Source: Bacteroidaceae bacterium
GTDB taxonomy: Bacteria; Bacteroidota; Bacteroidia; Bacteroidales; Bacteroidaceae
NCBI GenBank assembly: GCA_016286165.1
Contig: JAEESE010000010.1
Coordinates: forward strand, 1 to 64,000
DNA length: 64,000 bases
Direction of reading: 5' to 3'
This document shows positions 14,701-22,947 of this stretch, in pieces (within the stretch, counting starts at the first letter, position 1; the number at the start of each line of letters is the position of its first letter). The notes beneath the pieces are model-generated. The model searched no databases and was not told where the DNA came from. It saw only the letters and a list, made by a program, of their open reading frames with translations. Position numbers and translations under genes: made by a program.

Positions 14701-15826
14701 CGCGATGATGCAGCCGCTGAGCGTCTTCATACAAGGCGACGGTGTGGCGGCGAAGATGTTCAATCCGTGGGACGACAGCCAACTCTACGTGCGCAACCTG
14801 GGACAGCAGCCGCAAACCGTAGGCATCAGCTACGTGCGAAAAGGCGAGGTAGTGAGCACACAGCAGATTACCATTGAAGGTCTGGGCACCTACATCGTAA
14901 CCTACGAGGGCGGCAACATAAGCTATGCCCCCGAGGAAGAAAGCGGCAGCAACGACCTCGTGGACATCACCGACCTCTGCGTGGTAAACCCTAGTTTCGA
15001 GGAGGACGTCACGTGGGGCACCACGGGCAACATCAACCTGAACGGCACGACCTACAATCCCTGCTACACGCAGAGCGTGGCCGCTGCCAACAACCAATTC
15101 CCTCAGGTGCTGCCCGTGAAAGGTTGGAAGGCTGAGAGCAAGCTCTCGCCCGCCAGCAAGTATGCCCTCCTCTACTCCATGCCCTACAGCTTCACACAAT
15201 ATTGCGTATCACCGTCCAACATAGGCAACAGCGCCAGCATCATGGCCGTGCCTGCCGCCTTCGAGGACAAGGTGGGGAGCCGCTGCCTCAGCATCCTGAA
15301 CTCATGGACCATAGGCACCAACGCCATCAGCCAGAAGGTGCAACTGCCTGCCGCCGCCGAATATACGCTGACGTTTGACATGCGCTACGAATGTGCCAAC
15401 GAGAGCCGACGGCCGGCCGACAACGTCATCACAGCCACGGGCGGCAACGTGAATACCGCGCTCTGCGGCGTGGAACATCAGGGACAGACCTTCTATGCCC
15501 CCTACCCCGAAGCAGCTTCGACATGGGTGCGGCAGCGCATCACCTTCACCGCAGCCAACAGCGAGGACCTCACGGCAACCCTGCGTTTCGGCCTCAATAC
15601 AACAGCCAACCAAGGCGCCGCCAACCAGACACGCCTGCACATAGATAACGTGCGGCTATGGATGCCCCACGATGCCTATGACCAAGCTGTAGGCGTAAAA
15701 GCCCTGCCGCAATCAGCTCAGTCAGGCGCCGAAGCCGCCACTTATGACCTCGGCGGTCGTCGGATTGCAGGCCAGCCTCAGCAGCACGGCATATATATTC
15801 ACGATGGTCGTAAAATCGTCCGCTAA
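11783..15826 (+). CDS. Very large secreted protein, possible polysaccharide lyase/hydrolase
   Basis: A 1347-aa exported protein. Signal peptide MKRYSLALAGSMMMMSATAQ begins at an internal ATG (11804); ATG 11783 has AAAGGA upstream and is given here. An N-terminal jelly-roll-like module starts TYLTNPSFEADAA and ends IALDDFHLIQL; a second copy near the C-terminus starts CVVNPSFEEDV and ends LHIDNVRLW. Between them lies a long helical region (from about residue 240) with WESSLWTMSLCYAAHFLDDQ, ENGWEADVLACALGLYPG and LQNHNLFHTSYQNVVMQELG, then a beta-rich part (GWYNVSGKGTNA). This helical-toroid plus beta-sandwich order resembles PL8-type lyases, but the family is a guess. The C-terminal tail (YDLGGRRI, GIYIHDGRKIVR) is of the sorting-tail type seen in Prevotella secreted proteins. 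Confidence 0.65.
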   Translation: MNKGTGIMKRYSLALAGSMMMMSATAQTDVTTTYLTNPSFEADAAACTDAVKKSESADGLRGWDVSTITGWTTTRPDKQLLITADCFTDNNFGKTAIADGKYALFQRMGWNNGATTIAQTTASAVPAGKYSLTLKAKAFYANGGSSAVVQVKAAGRSLGTATIDFEHGSAGCMASADWKAVSVRFTLAEAAAITVQTDVTWVSGGSQIALDDFHLIQLPDDTPDPQPTVTQFTEGVITHDFVPEAEMMQDLLQMLATSMKYAKSIWFNCQAPNSVGEACGYFKGNSAGQSNEDGVRTNADFAMIAAFLVKYAQGKVTLPDGMTWDEVKAMAMKALVFGYSTHKANKLKVTSNNAYWGSTSTSDNTWESSLWTMSLCYAAHFLDDQLTDAQRTYIYNMVKAECNYELGRSIPTGYAGDTKAEENGWEADVLACALGLYPGDALAPRWFDRLRAFAVNSYSQVDDAQNTAAIDPDYDTKSVADYYQGPNLYEDYTLQNHNLFHTSYQNVVMQELGEAHLAMLLFQGSNQKWKTNALMHNQQAVFDLVLKRLALADGELAMPNGNDWSLFLFDQITSYSTAACFLRDADALMLENMAYKYIKARQQTTKDGSWLLNSDIGPRRMGVEGHRVMMTYLMHLAASTASMTPSTWDDFSARQQDAYLFRTQNIVRASSADRFVTFSWSTGLKSYTGYFTDTTPDRNKIICPFRANNTGNLIGWYNVSGKGTNATPIVSGIYDLHENAFTMNGRLQTNDNTLENSFVLAATTGNAVVYMNNVKGLQSGTISGRRGGLLAITTDPFTAEKRTIYTAEGEATGNGAAMQTWQTPWANIDNSIGIVTLGGTGQMGFGDRALNNSIQCAKFYPLFSNGNVNFAAGKTVDRSTVIYYSRVDAATTERLQSQAVALADQLPDGWNGVTLADPDGTRYFVVANLAGGSKNKAELKNFTIEGFGAPVLPVETTIANSKSTVTIALDESHAMMQPLSVFIQGDGVAAKMFNPWDDSQLYVRNLGQQPQTVGISYVRKGEVVSTQQITIEGLGTYIVTYEGGNISYAPEEESGSNDLVDITDLCVVNPSFEEDVTWGTTGNINLNGTTYNPCYTQSVAAANNQFPQVLPVKGWKAESKLSPASKYALLYSMPYSFTQYCVSPSNIGNSASIMAVPAAFEDKVGSRCLSILNSWTIGTNAISQKVQLPAAAEYTLTFDMRYECANESRRPADNVITATGGNVNTALCGVEHQGQTFYAPYPEAASTWVRQRITFTAANSEDLTATLRFGLNTTANQGAANQTRLHIDNVRLWMPHDAYDQAVGVKALPQSAQSGAEAATYDLGGRRIAGQPQQHGIYIHDGRKIVR

Positions 15827-15836
15827 TCCTATCACC

Positions 15837-16865
15837 ATGCGTCGCGTACTTCTTATCTATACAGGCGGCACCATAGGTATGGGGCAGAACCCCGACACCG
15901 GTGCCCTGGAGCCGTTGGACTTCAGTCAGCTCGTCGGCAATATTCCCGAGTTGGCATCGATTCCCGTGGCCGTTGACGTGCATCAGTTTGCCGAACCTAT
16001 CGACTCCAGCGACATGAATCCGCAGCTGTGGGCGCGCCTCGTGGAGATCATCGTGGCGCACTACGACAGCTACGACGGCTTCGTCATCCTCCACGGCACC
16101 GACACCATGGCGTTCACGGCCTCGGCCTTGTCGTTCATGCTCGAAAACCTGACGAAGCCCGTCATCCTCACCGGTTCGCAACTGCCTATCAATCGTTTGC
16201 GCACCGACGGCCGCGAGAACCTCATCACCAGCATTGAGATAGCTGCTGCCCGCCATGCCGACGGCCGTCCGCGTGTGCCGGAAGTATGCATCTATTTCAG
16301 CGGCAAACTGCTGCGCGGCAACCGCTCGACGAAAATCAACAGCGAAGGTTTCAACGCCTTCGACTCGTTCAACTTCCCCCATCTGGCCGACGCCGGCGTG
16401 AACATCGTCTATCACGACGACCTCATCCTACGGCCCGACTATAACAAACCTCTCGTGCCGCATCTTGAAATGGACGCAGGCGTGGTAGTGTTCACACTTT
16501 TTCCCGGCATCGAGGAAAAAACCGTGCGCTATATCCTCAATGCCCCCGGCCTTCATGCTGTGGTGATGCGCACTTATGGTAGCGGCAATGCACCCCAACA
16601 GCCATGGCTGAAAGAAGCCCTCCTACAAGCTGAGGAACGCGGCATAACAATCGTAAACATCACTCAATGTGCTGCAGGTCCGGTGGAAATGGCACGCTAC
16701 AGCGGCGGCTTCCTGCTGAAGACGGCAGGCGTGATAAGCGGTTTCGACAGCACGGTGGAATGTGCCATAGCCAAACTCATGAACCTACGTGGCCGTAGCA
16801 AAGACCCACAATTCATCCGGGAGCAGATGCAACGCCCAATGTGCGGAGAGATTAGTTTGGAATAG
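15837..16865 (+). CDS. ansA: Type I L-asparaginase
   Basis: Hydrolyses L-asparagine to aspartate and ammonia, cytoplasmic. ATG 15837 gives MRRVLLIYTGGTIGM with the first catalytic Thr in TGGTIG; the second active-site motif is LHGTDTMAFTASAL. Further family motifs are GSQLPINRLRTDGREN and TYGSGNAP. A longer frame upstream overlaps the preceding gene and is rejected. No signal peptide, 342 aa, as expected for the type I group. It starts 10 nt after the stop of the large secreted protein, so the two may be co-transcribed although their functions are not obviously related. Confidence 0.92.
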   Translation: MRRVLLIYTGGTIGMGQNPDTGALEPLDFSQLVGNIPELASIPVAVDVHQFAEPIDSSDMNPQLWARLVEIIVAHYDSYDGFVILHGTDTMAFTASALSFMLENLTKPVILTGSQLPINRLRTDGRENLITSIEIAAARHADGRPRVPEVCIYFSGKLLRGNRSTKINSEGFNAFDSFNFPHLADAGVNIVYHDDLILRPDYNKPLVPHLEMDAGVVVFTLFPGIEEKTVRYILNAPGLHAVVMRTYGSGNAPQQPWLKEALLQAEERGITIVNITQCAAGPVEMARYSGGFLLKTAGVISGFDSTVECAIAKLMNLRGRSKDPQFIREQMQRPMCGEISLE

Positions 16866-16872
16866 AGGGCAA

Positions 16873-16907
16873 GAGAGGGTTAGAGAGGGTTAGAGAGGGT
16901 TAGAGGG
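16873..16907. repeat. Short tandem repeat after ansA
   Basis: Three and a half copies of the 10-bp unit GAGAGGGTTA. It is followed by an imperfect palindrome (GCCTG at about 16908, CAGGC at about 16932) between convergent genes, which may serve as terminator. Confidence 0.6.
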
Positions 16908-17000
16908 CCTGCGGCTCGGGGAGAGCCCTTCAGGCAATTATGATACCCATCGGGCGGGGAGAGAGCTAAGACTTTTGCCTGCACGCCTCTAATACCCTGA

Positions 17001-18953
17001 TTAATTCTCTGGAATCGTCATTTCATTGTTTTTCAGTCGCTCGGCCGTTGCCTGCAGAATGGCTTTGAGCTGACGCGTCATCACCTTCTCCTCGGGCAAA
17101 GTACCGACCAAATTGTGCTGCAGCAGACTGTCGCTGCGGAATTTGAAAAAGCCGGTCGGCTGCTGCCCGTCGAACTGCAGGAGATAGTCGCCCCTGATGA
17201 GTTGAGGGATGCTGAAGTTGTTGAAAGCCCAGGTGGAATCAGGCGATGTGGAAAGCAGGTCCTTGCCGAAAGCTACGAATGGACGGTCGTAGCCCATATA
17301 TCCCAAGAGCGTAGGCATGATGTCCAGCTGCTGTGCTATGCCATCGACGCAGCCTCGAGGGAGTTCGCCCGTGGGGTCGAAGAAGAGGATGGGAATGCGG
17401 AAATGGCCCAGCTCGGTCTTGTACTCGTCATGCGTGGTCTTGCTGCTGGCATGGTCGGCACAAAGCACGAAGATGGTGTTGTTGTACCAAGGTTGCCGAC
17501 TGGCCGACGCGAAAAAACGGCGCAGGGCGTGGTCAGTATAGCGGATGCATTTGTGCAGGGCATGAATGCCTTCGTCCTTGAAGACGTCCTTATACTCGTC
17601 GGGAACAGCAAAGGGGTGATGCGACGAAAGTGTGAAGACGGCTGTGACGAAAGGCTCCGTCATCTCGGTCATCTTAGTGCAGAAGAACTGAAGGAACGGC
17701 TCGTCCCAAATGCCCCAAGTGCCATCGAAATCGGCTTTGCCGCCAAAACGGTCGTCGGCATAATACTCGTCGCGGCCGAAATATTCGTCGAAGCCTGCAG
17801 AACGTGCAAAGGAGCGGAAGCCCATGGAGTTGTTCTCTGCCCCGTGGAAGAAGGCGGAATGATAGCCCCAATGTCCGAGTTCGGTGGCAAGACTATTGAT
17901 TTTGTTGAGCGAATAGGTTGACAGCACAAAAGCGTCGTGCATACGAGGGATAGAGGCGAGCACAGCAGGCATGGCGTCGATACTGGTCCAACCATTACAA
18001 AACGTTGAGCGCCACGTGAGGCTTACCGACAGCAATGAATCCGCGAAAGGCGTATAGCCGCGATAGTTGCCACCGTCGAGGTGACGATTGCGTGAACCTA
18101 TAAACTCCTCGGCAAAACTCTCTACGATGAGCACCACAACATTCTTGCGACGTTCAATGCGGTCGGGACGAGGCATGTGAACGGGCATGTACAAGCTATC
18201 GATCTCAGCTTGGCTGTCGAAATATGTGGGTGTTTTGATGCCCTTGTGTTTGAGCGTCTTGATGATATTGAAGGGTGTATTGAGAACGATATTTGTCTCA
18301 ATGGGCTGGCTGACGTAGCGGAAGGCGTCGTTGGGAGTTATGGGACGTGTGGCAGTACGGAAGAGTGCGCCGCGCATGCCGCCAATGCAGAGCACTATGG
18401 CGAGAAGGAAGAAAAAGAGATTAGTGATGAAAGATGAAAGTTTAAAGACTGGCTGCCCCTGACCTGCTTTAAGCTTTGACTCACGATAGCCCCAACACAG
18501 CAGAGCTATGAGCACAACGGCCAGGATGACAAAATACCAATGATGAATAAACTCTATGCCTATGATGCTGCCAAGGTTGCCTTCGTTCTCGAACTCAGCA
18601 AAGACATTAGCCGTGACACGCTTCTGCGTGAACGAGAAATAGGCAGAATCCTTCAGATTGACGATTACTGCCAGGATGTTGGGGATGAGGAACGACCACT
18701 TCGCAGCAGCTCGCAACCCACGCTTACCTTGACCGAAAGGCAAAAGGGCCAACAACAGATATAGGCTGTTGGTGAAGCAGATGGCAGCCGTGTCGAAGAG
18801 GAGCCCTCCGCGCGACATCGTAAGGAAAGAGCCCCAAGTGAGATTGGCGTTCAGCAGCGACCAGTTCTCGGCCAGGAATGCAAGTCGGCAACATTCGTAG
18901 CAGACATAGGCCAGCAGGATATTCGTCAGGACGTGCAGAGGCAGTCGTTTCAT
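17001..18953 (-). CDS. LtaS-like membrane sulfatase/phosphotransferase
   Basis: Inner-membrane protein of the lipoteichoic-acid-synthase-like branch of the alkaline phosphatase superfamily, 650 aa. The N-terminal about 215 residues hold five likely membrane helices. The extracytoplasmic catalytic domain begins near residue 270 with NVVVLIVESFAEEF (metal-binding Glu), FCNGWTSIDAMPAV (nucleophile Thr position) and LCADHAS (metal-binding Asp-His). In Gram-negative Bacteroidota such enzymes probably transfer phosphoglycerol or phosphoethanolamine to envelope glycans; substrate is inferred from the LPS cluster. Its ATG overlaps the upstream LtaS-like gene stop by 4 nt. It is the last gene of the cluster. 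Confidence 0.85.
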   Translation of the reverse strand: MKRLPLHVLTNILLAYVCYECCRLAFLAENWSLLNANLTWGSFLTMSRGGLLFDTAAICFTNSLYLLLALLPFGQGKRGLRAAAKWSFLIPNILAVIVNLKDSAYFSFTQKRVTANVFAEFENEGNLGSIIGIEFIHHWYFVILAVVLIALLCWGYRESKLKAGQGQPVFKLSSFITNLFFFLLAIVLCIGGMRGALFRTATRPITPNDAFRYVSQPIETNIVLNTPFNIIKTLKHKGIKTPTYFDSQAEIDSLYMPVHMPRPDRIERRKNVVVLIVESFAEEFIGSRNRHLDGGNYRGYTPFADSLLSVSLTWRSTFCNGWTSIDAMPAVLASIPRMHDAFVLSTYSLNKINSLATELGHWGYHSAFFHGAENNSMGFRSFARSAGFDEYFGRDEYYADDRFGGKADFDGTWGIWDEPFLQFFCTKMTEMTEPFVTAVFTLSSHHPFAVPDEYKDVFKDEGIHALHKCIRYTDHALRRFFASASRQPWYNNTIFVLCADHASSKTTHDEYKTELGHFRIPILFFDPTGELPRGCVDGIAQQLDIMPTLLGYMGYDRPFVAFGKDLLSTSPDSTWAFNNFSIPQLIRGDYLLQFDGQQPTGFFKFRSDSLLQHNLVGTLPEEKVMTRQLKAILQATAERLKNNEMTIPEN

Positions 18954-20791
18954 ACTTTATCAAGATATGCATAAAGCGTTTGCAAGATCACCTTGGCGGT
19001 CTCTATGCGCTTTGGATCATCGCCTTCGATGGCGGTCTGCGAAGCATTGTCGTAGTGCGTCATTCCCGTGGCATCACGGAAGACGAAGCCGTTGTTGTAG
19101 GTATGGAAGGCGAAGGGATAAGTGTAGGTGTCGGCGGTAACGTCACGGCTGAAGATAAACTCGTCGTGCGGCAGCCCCATCTGTCCCAGGAGCGTAGCCG
19201 CTATGTCGCTTTGGTTGATAAGCGTGTCGATGGTCATCGGCTGCTTCACGGCACCTCCGAGCAGGAGCAAAGGGATATGTGGGTTCTTGGCTTGGTCGCC
19301 GATGTATTCGAGGTTGACGCCGTGGTCGCCTGTGACCACTACAAGCAAATCCTTCCAAGCCGGAGAAGCCTTCAAGGTGTCGATGAAACGGCCGAAAGCC
19401 TCGTCGACATAGGCAAAAGAGTTGTCGACCATATTGTCCTTAATGCGGTCGTAAGGAACACGGAACGGCTCATGCGACGAGAGCGTCTGGAAGGTGGTAA
19501 GCCAGCGGTTGGGAGAACCAGCTTTCTTAATGATATCATCAGCCAGCCAGTCGAAGACATAACCATCGTGCACGCCCCAGGAGATAGTGGGAGCATCGGC
19601 GGGGAAGTCCTTCTGCTGGACAAGCGTATCGTGGCCTGAGGCCCAATAGTAGTCGCTCTTGTGGAAGATGTTGAGGTTGCCGCCATGAACGGCCATGGTC
19701 TCGTAGCCCAAATCGTCGCGCAAACGACGCGGCAAGGCCGTAAGATGAGGCAGTTTGCTGGTGTTGAGGATAACGCTCGTGGTGGGCTGCCCGAGGATGC
19801 CGCTGAGAATGGCAACGAGACCGCGGTCGGTGCGGAAACTTGCGGCATAGCAGTTGGTAAAGAACACGCCGTCCTTGGCAACGCGGTCGAAATGAGGCAT
19901 CACGCCCGGCTTGCCGCCCAACGACTCTATGAACCGCGAGCAAAGGCTTTCCCACACTACGATGACGATGTTGGGACGGTCGGTGTTCAACAGTTGTATT
20001 TGCGGCACGCCATGTGTGGGAAACAACGGAGCAAACTTCTCGGCGCAAAACTCTGGGGCGAACTCTTGAAACTGACTGCCGAAATCACCTTTGATGGAGA
20101 GCGAGTAGATGAAGTTGTAAACGGGATTGACTGCTGAATGGTTGAAGAACTGGTTGCGGCTGTAGAAGGCGTTGACGGGAGTATCGGGACGTCGGTTCAG
20201 TCCTCGAATAAGGCTGAAAAGGATAGCTGCTATCACCAAGGCTACGACCACGACAGCACAATGCCCCCACCAAGGCAGAACGCCAAGGGCATGGGCCGTG
20301 GGGTTACATATTGTCGCTATTGCCACGAGGGGAAAAGCCAACAAAGCAGCCACGAAGACCACCACCAGCAACGCCGCTAAGACATAGGCAGGCGACACGC
20401 TGGCAAAGGCGCCCTGGGGAGTGCGCAGGTAATGCAAAACGGATGCTTCTATTTTGAACTGCCACGAGCGGTAAAGCACCGTATCAGCAACCACGATGAG
20501 GGCTACCACTACGGATATTATCTCATCGTACAGAATAATCCAACGGGTGACATCGAAGTGAGGAGCGTGGGCAAACGCCCAAAGCATGAGCACGGGCACG
20601 GCTGTGAGGTATGACGCCACCTTCAAATCCGTGCGTAAGCCATGACCATAGATATCACGAAGGTCGGATTTCTCAATCTTGCCTCCGCCTACTCGTCGGT
20701 TGTAAGCAATAAATACCGGTCGCTGCACCACCACGAAGAACAGGGTGCAGATGATGAAGTGGAGAACGAGAAAAAGGATTATGTGAAACAT
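18950..20791 (-). CDS. Second LtaS-like membrane sulfatase/phosphotransferase
   Basis: Paralogue-type neighbour of the 650-aa protein, 613 aa. Membrane helices occupy roughly residues 1-200. The catalytic domain shows NIVIVVWESLCSRFIE, CYAASFRTDRGLVAIL (Thr nucleophile position), FQTLSSHEPF and VVTGDHGVN. It differs enough from the 650-aa protein that a recent tandem duplication is unlikely. It starts 7 nt after the GT9 gene stop and overlaps the next gene by 4 nt, so it belongs to the envelope operon. Likely decorates a surface polymer; the donor and acceptor are unknown. Confidence 0.85.
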   Translation of the reverse strand: MFHIILFLVLHFIICTLFFVVVQRPVFIAYNRRVGGGKIEKSDLRDIYGHGLRTDLKVASYLTAVPVLMLWAFAHAPHFDVTRWIILYDEIISVVVALIVVADTVLYRSWQFKIEASVLHYLRTPQGAFASVSPAYVLAALLVVVFVAALLAFPLVAIATICNPTAHALGVLPWWGHCAVVVVALVIAAILFSLIRGLNRRPDTPVNAFYSRNQFFNHSAVNPVYNFIYSLSIKGDFGSQFQEFAPEFCAEKFAPLFPTHGVPQIQLLNTDRPNIVIVVWESLCSRFIESLGGKPGVMPHFDRVAKDGVFFTNCYAASFRTDRGLVAILSGILGQPTTSVILNTSKLPHLTALPRRLRDDLGYETMAVHGGNLNIFHKSDYYWASGHDTLVQQKDFPADAPTISWGVHDGYVFDWLADDIIKKAGSPNRWLTTFQTLSSHEPFRVPYDRIKDNMVDNSFAYVDEAFGRFIDTLKASPAWKDLLVVVTGDHGVNLEYIGDQAKNPHIPLLLLGGAVKQPMTIDTLINQSDIAATLLGQMGLPHDEFIFSRDVTADTYTYPFAFHTYNNGFVFRDATGMTHYDNASQTAIEGDDPKRIETAKVILQTLYAYLDKV

Positions 20792-20798
20792 TACAGGT

Positions 20799-21809
20799 TC
20801 AGTCTTCGAGTAGGGTTACTATATGGTTGACTATAATCTCGGGAGTAAGGGCGCTGACACATTGCATATGACCAAGCGGGCAACGGTCGGAGCCGGCAAT
20901 GGAACAAGGCTGACATGACAAGCCGGCGGAAAGGGCGTTGCGGGAATTCTGGCCATAGCCCAAGAAGCCGCAGGCAGGCGTAGTGCCGCCCCACAGACTT
21001 ACGACTCGTGTGCCGGCAAGCGAAGCCAGATGCATATTGGCGGAATCCATCGAGAGCATGACATCGAGGTGAGCCATGAGAGCCAGTTCCTGTTCCAACT
21101 GCAGGCGGCCTGCCACTACGAAGACGTTGGATGCCTTGCCTGCCCACTTCAGCAACTGCTTCTCCTCCTTGCCCTTGGCGCCAAAGAGAAACACTCGTCC
21201 ACGTGGGCGGGCAGCCATCAGGGATACTACCTGCTGCATCTGGCGTAGGTCATAGGTCTTGGAGCGATAACGGGCGAAGGGAGCGATTCCCACCCATTGT
21301 TCGTGTTCCTTGGCCGGCAATCCCAGCGGTAGCGACGGCAACTGTTCGTCAAAAAGAGAGGTAAAGCGGGGCTTGGCTTCAAGGCCTAAACGCTGGAAGA
21401 CTTCAAAATAACGGTCGATGAAAGGCTTGGCCATATGAGAATGGTCGTGGAGAATAGCCCGTCGCTCGCTACGGTTCTTGTCGAGCATTGCCACGGGCTT
21501 GAACTTCAAGCGAAAAGCGCCGTCAACAATCCAAGAGCGCAGCACATTGTGGAGATCGGCCACGGCATCAATCTGCATCTTCGTCAGCTTGCGCGCCAAT
21601 CGCATAGTTCCCACTACGCCGCGGCTCTCGCTTTTCGGGAGAGGTAACACTCGGACGTTGGCAGGAGCATTTTGAAAGAGGCGTGCGGTGAATGCTGCCG
21701 TAGCAACAAGAAAGGAATGCTGCGGATATGTACGAGCCACGCTATAGATGGCGGGAATGGTCATAGCCACATCGCCAAGGGCTGATAGTCGGAGGACGAG
21801 GATGGTCAT
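20799..21809 (-). CDS. Glycosyltransferase family 9 (heptosyltransferase-like)
   Basis: GT-B fold enzyme of the ADP-heptose:LPS heptosyltransferase family, 336 aa. The N-terminus reads LVLRLSALGDVAMTIPAI; the C-terminal nucleotide-sugar site is DSANMHLASLAGTRVVSLWGGTTP. Cysteines near the end (CQPCSIAGSDRCPLGHMQC) are common in this family. It is expected to act at the cytoplasmic face of the inner membrane in LPS core assembly. Its ATG overlaps the end of the GT4 gene by 4 nt. The transferred sugar cannot be stated. Confidence 0.87.
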   Translation of the reverse strand: MTILVLRLSALGDVAMTIPAIYSVARTYPQHSFLVATAAFTARLFQNAPANVRVLPLPKSESRGVVGTMRLARKLTKMQIDAVADLHNVLRSWIVDGAFRLKFKPVAMLDKNRSERRAILHDHSHMAKPFIDRYFEVFQRLGLEAKPRFTSLFDEQLPSLPLGLPAKEHEQWVGIAPFARYRSKTYDLRQMQQVVSLMAARPRGRVFLFGAKGKEEKQLLKWAGKASNVFVVAGRLQLEQELALMAHLDVMLSMDSANMHLASLAGTRVVSLWGGTTPACGFLGYGQNSRNALSAGLSCQPCSIAGSDRCPLGHMQCVSALTPEIIVNHIVTLLED

Positions 21810-22924
21810 TGATTAGTTGACAGTTGAGAATTGACAATTGAAAGTTGAGATAGCATTTGGAGCCAGGCTTGCAGGGTTCGGTTGATGGAGTAGGTCGACG
21901 CTTTCGCCACAACGGCCTTACTCATTCGCTTCAGTCGTTCTGTGTCTTGGGCAAGAGCAACCAGTTCCTGCACATAAGCCTGTTCATCAAAGGGCGAAAC
22001 GAGAACGCCCTCGTCGGGGGTGGCTATGATTTCCGAAGCGGAATCGAAGCTGTTGAAAGCGATGGGCACCACGCCATTAGCCTGAGCCTCAGCCACAACG
22101 AGAGGCCAGCCTTCGAAAGATGAAGTCATGCAAAGAACGGAAGCTGCGTCGTAATAAGGCTGTACATCTGTGTGGAAGCCTTCAAAACAAACACGCTGCA
22201 GGTGGAGCTCAGAAACCAAGGCTTGCAGGGCTTGGCGTTCCGGTCCGTCGCCGACGATGCGCAAGGTCCAGTCGGACAGTTGTGCTTCAGCCTCAGCCCA
22301 TATTCGTAGCAGGCGGTCGACGCGTTTGTCGCGGCGCGAGAGTCGGCCAACGAATATCACTTCCTTACGTTTATTCCAAACAATGTTAGGATTTGAAGCT
22401 ATGGAATTAGGCAGTACGTATAATTTCGCTACTTCATCGGTCAGGCCAAGGGTGCTGATGAGGCGTCGACGATTACCTTCGCAGAGCACGCCATAGGCAT
22501 CGGCTGTACGAAGTATGCGGCGATATTTGCTTAGATAGAACTGGCGGGCAATCCATGAGGCATGACTCATCTCATAGAGAGGCATGCTCTGTAGGGCAAA
22601 GATGTAGGCGGCACCCGTCTGGCGTTTAAGCCACGAAGCATAGAGCAGTTCGCGATAGCTGACGAAAGCCTGCACGGAGTGCTCTCGGATGAAGTCGCGC
22701 ACGAACTTGGCCACACGGGGCGAGTACTTAACATTGCCATGAGGCAATTCCACCACATTGAAACGAGGTTGCAAACCTGCGGGATAAGCACCAGAATGAT
22801 GTTGGGATGCCATCACCGTAACCTCATAGCCATTAGCACAAAGCTCGTTGGCGATGTCCAGCGTCACGCGCTCGGCACCGCCAAAGGGAAATTGTTTGTG
22901 AATGAAAATGATGTGAGCGGCCAC
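21806..22924 (-). CDS. GT4 family glycosyltransferase
   Basis: GT-B glycosyltransferase, 372 aa, with FPFGGAERVTLDIANEL at the N-terminus, VGRLSRRDKRVDRLLRIW and the EX7E-type donor site SFEGWPLVVAEAQANG. Probably adds a sugar to LPS core or O-antigen-like glycan. The last 15 residues (LSQLSIVNSQLSTNQ) come from an intergenic-type repeat built of TTGACAGTTGA/TTGACAATTGA units at 21810-21850, and are unlikely to be part of the fold. It ends overlapping the GT9 start by 4 nt. Confidence 0.87.
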   Translation of the reverse strand: MAAHIIFIHKQFPFGGAERVTLDIANELCANGYEVTVMASQHHSGAYPAGLQPRFNVVELPHGNVKYSPRVAKFVRDFIREHSVQAFVSYRELLYASWLKRQTGAAYIFALQSMPLYEMSHASWIARQFYLSKYRRILRTADAYGVLCEGNRRRLISTLGLTDEVAKLYVLPNSIASNPNIVWNKRKEVIFVGRLSRRDKRVDRLLRIWAEAEAQLSDWTLRIVGDGPERQALQALVSELHLQRVCFEGFHTDVQPYYDAASVLCMTSSFEGWPLVVAEAQANGVVPIAFNSFDSASEIIATPDEGVLVSPFDEQAYVQELVALAQDTERLKRMSKAVVAKASTYSINRTLQAWLQMLSQLSIVNSQLSTNQ

Positions 22925-22947
22925 GGTTGAGCAATCGTTGCTAGTCC

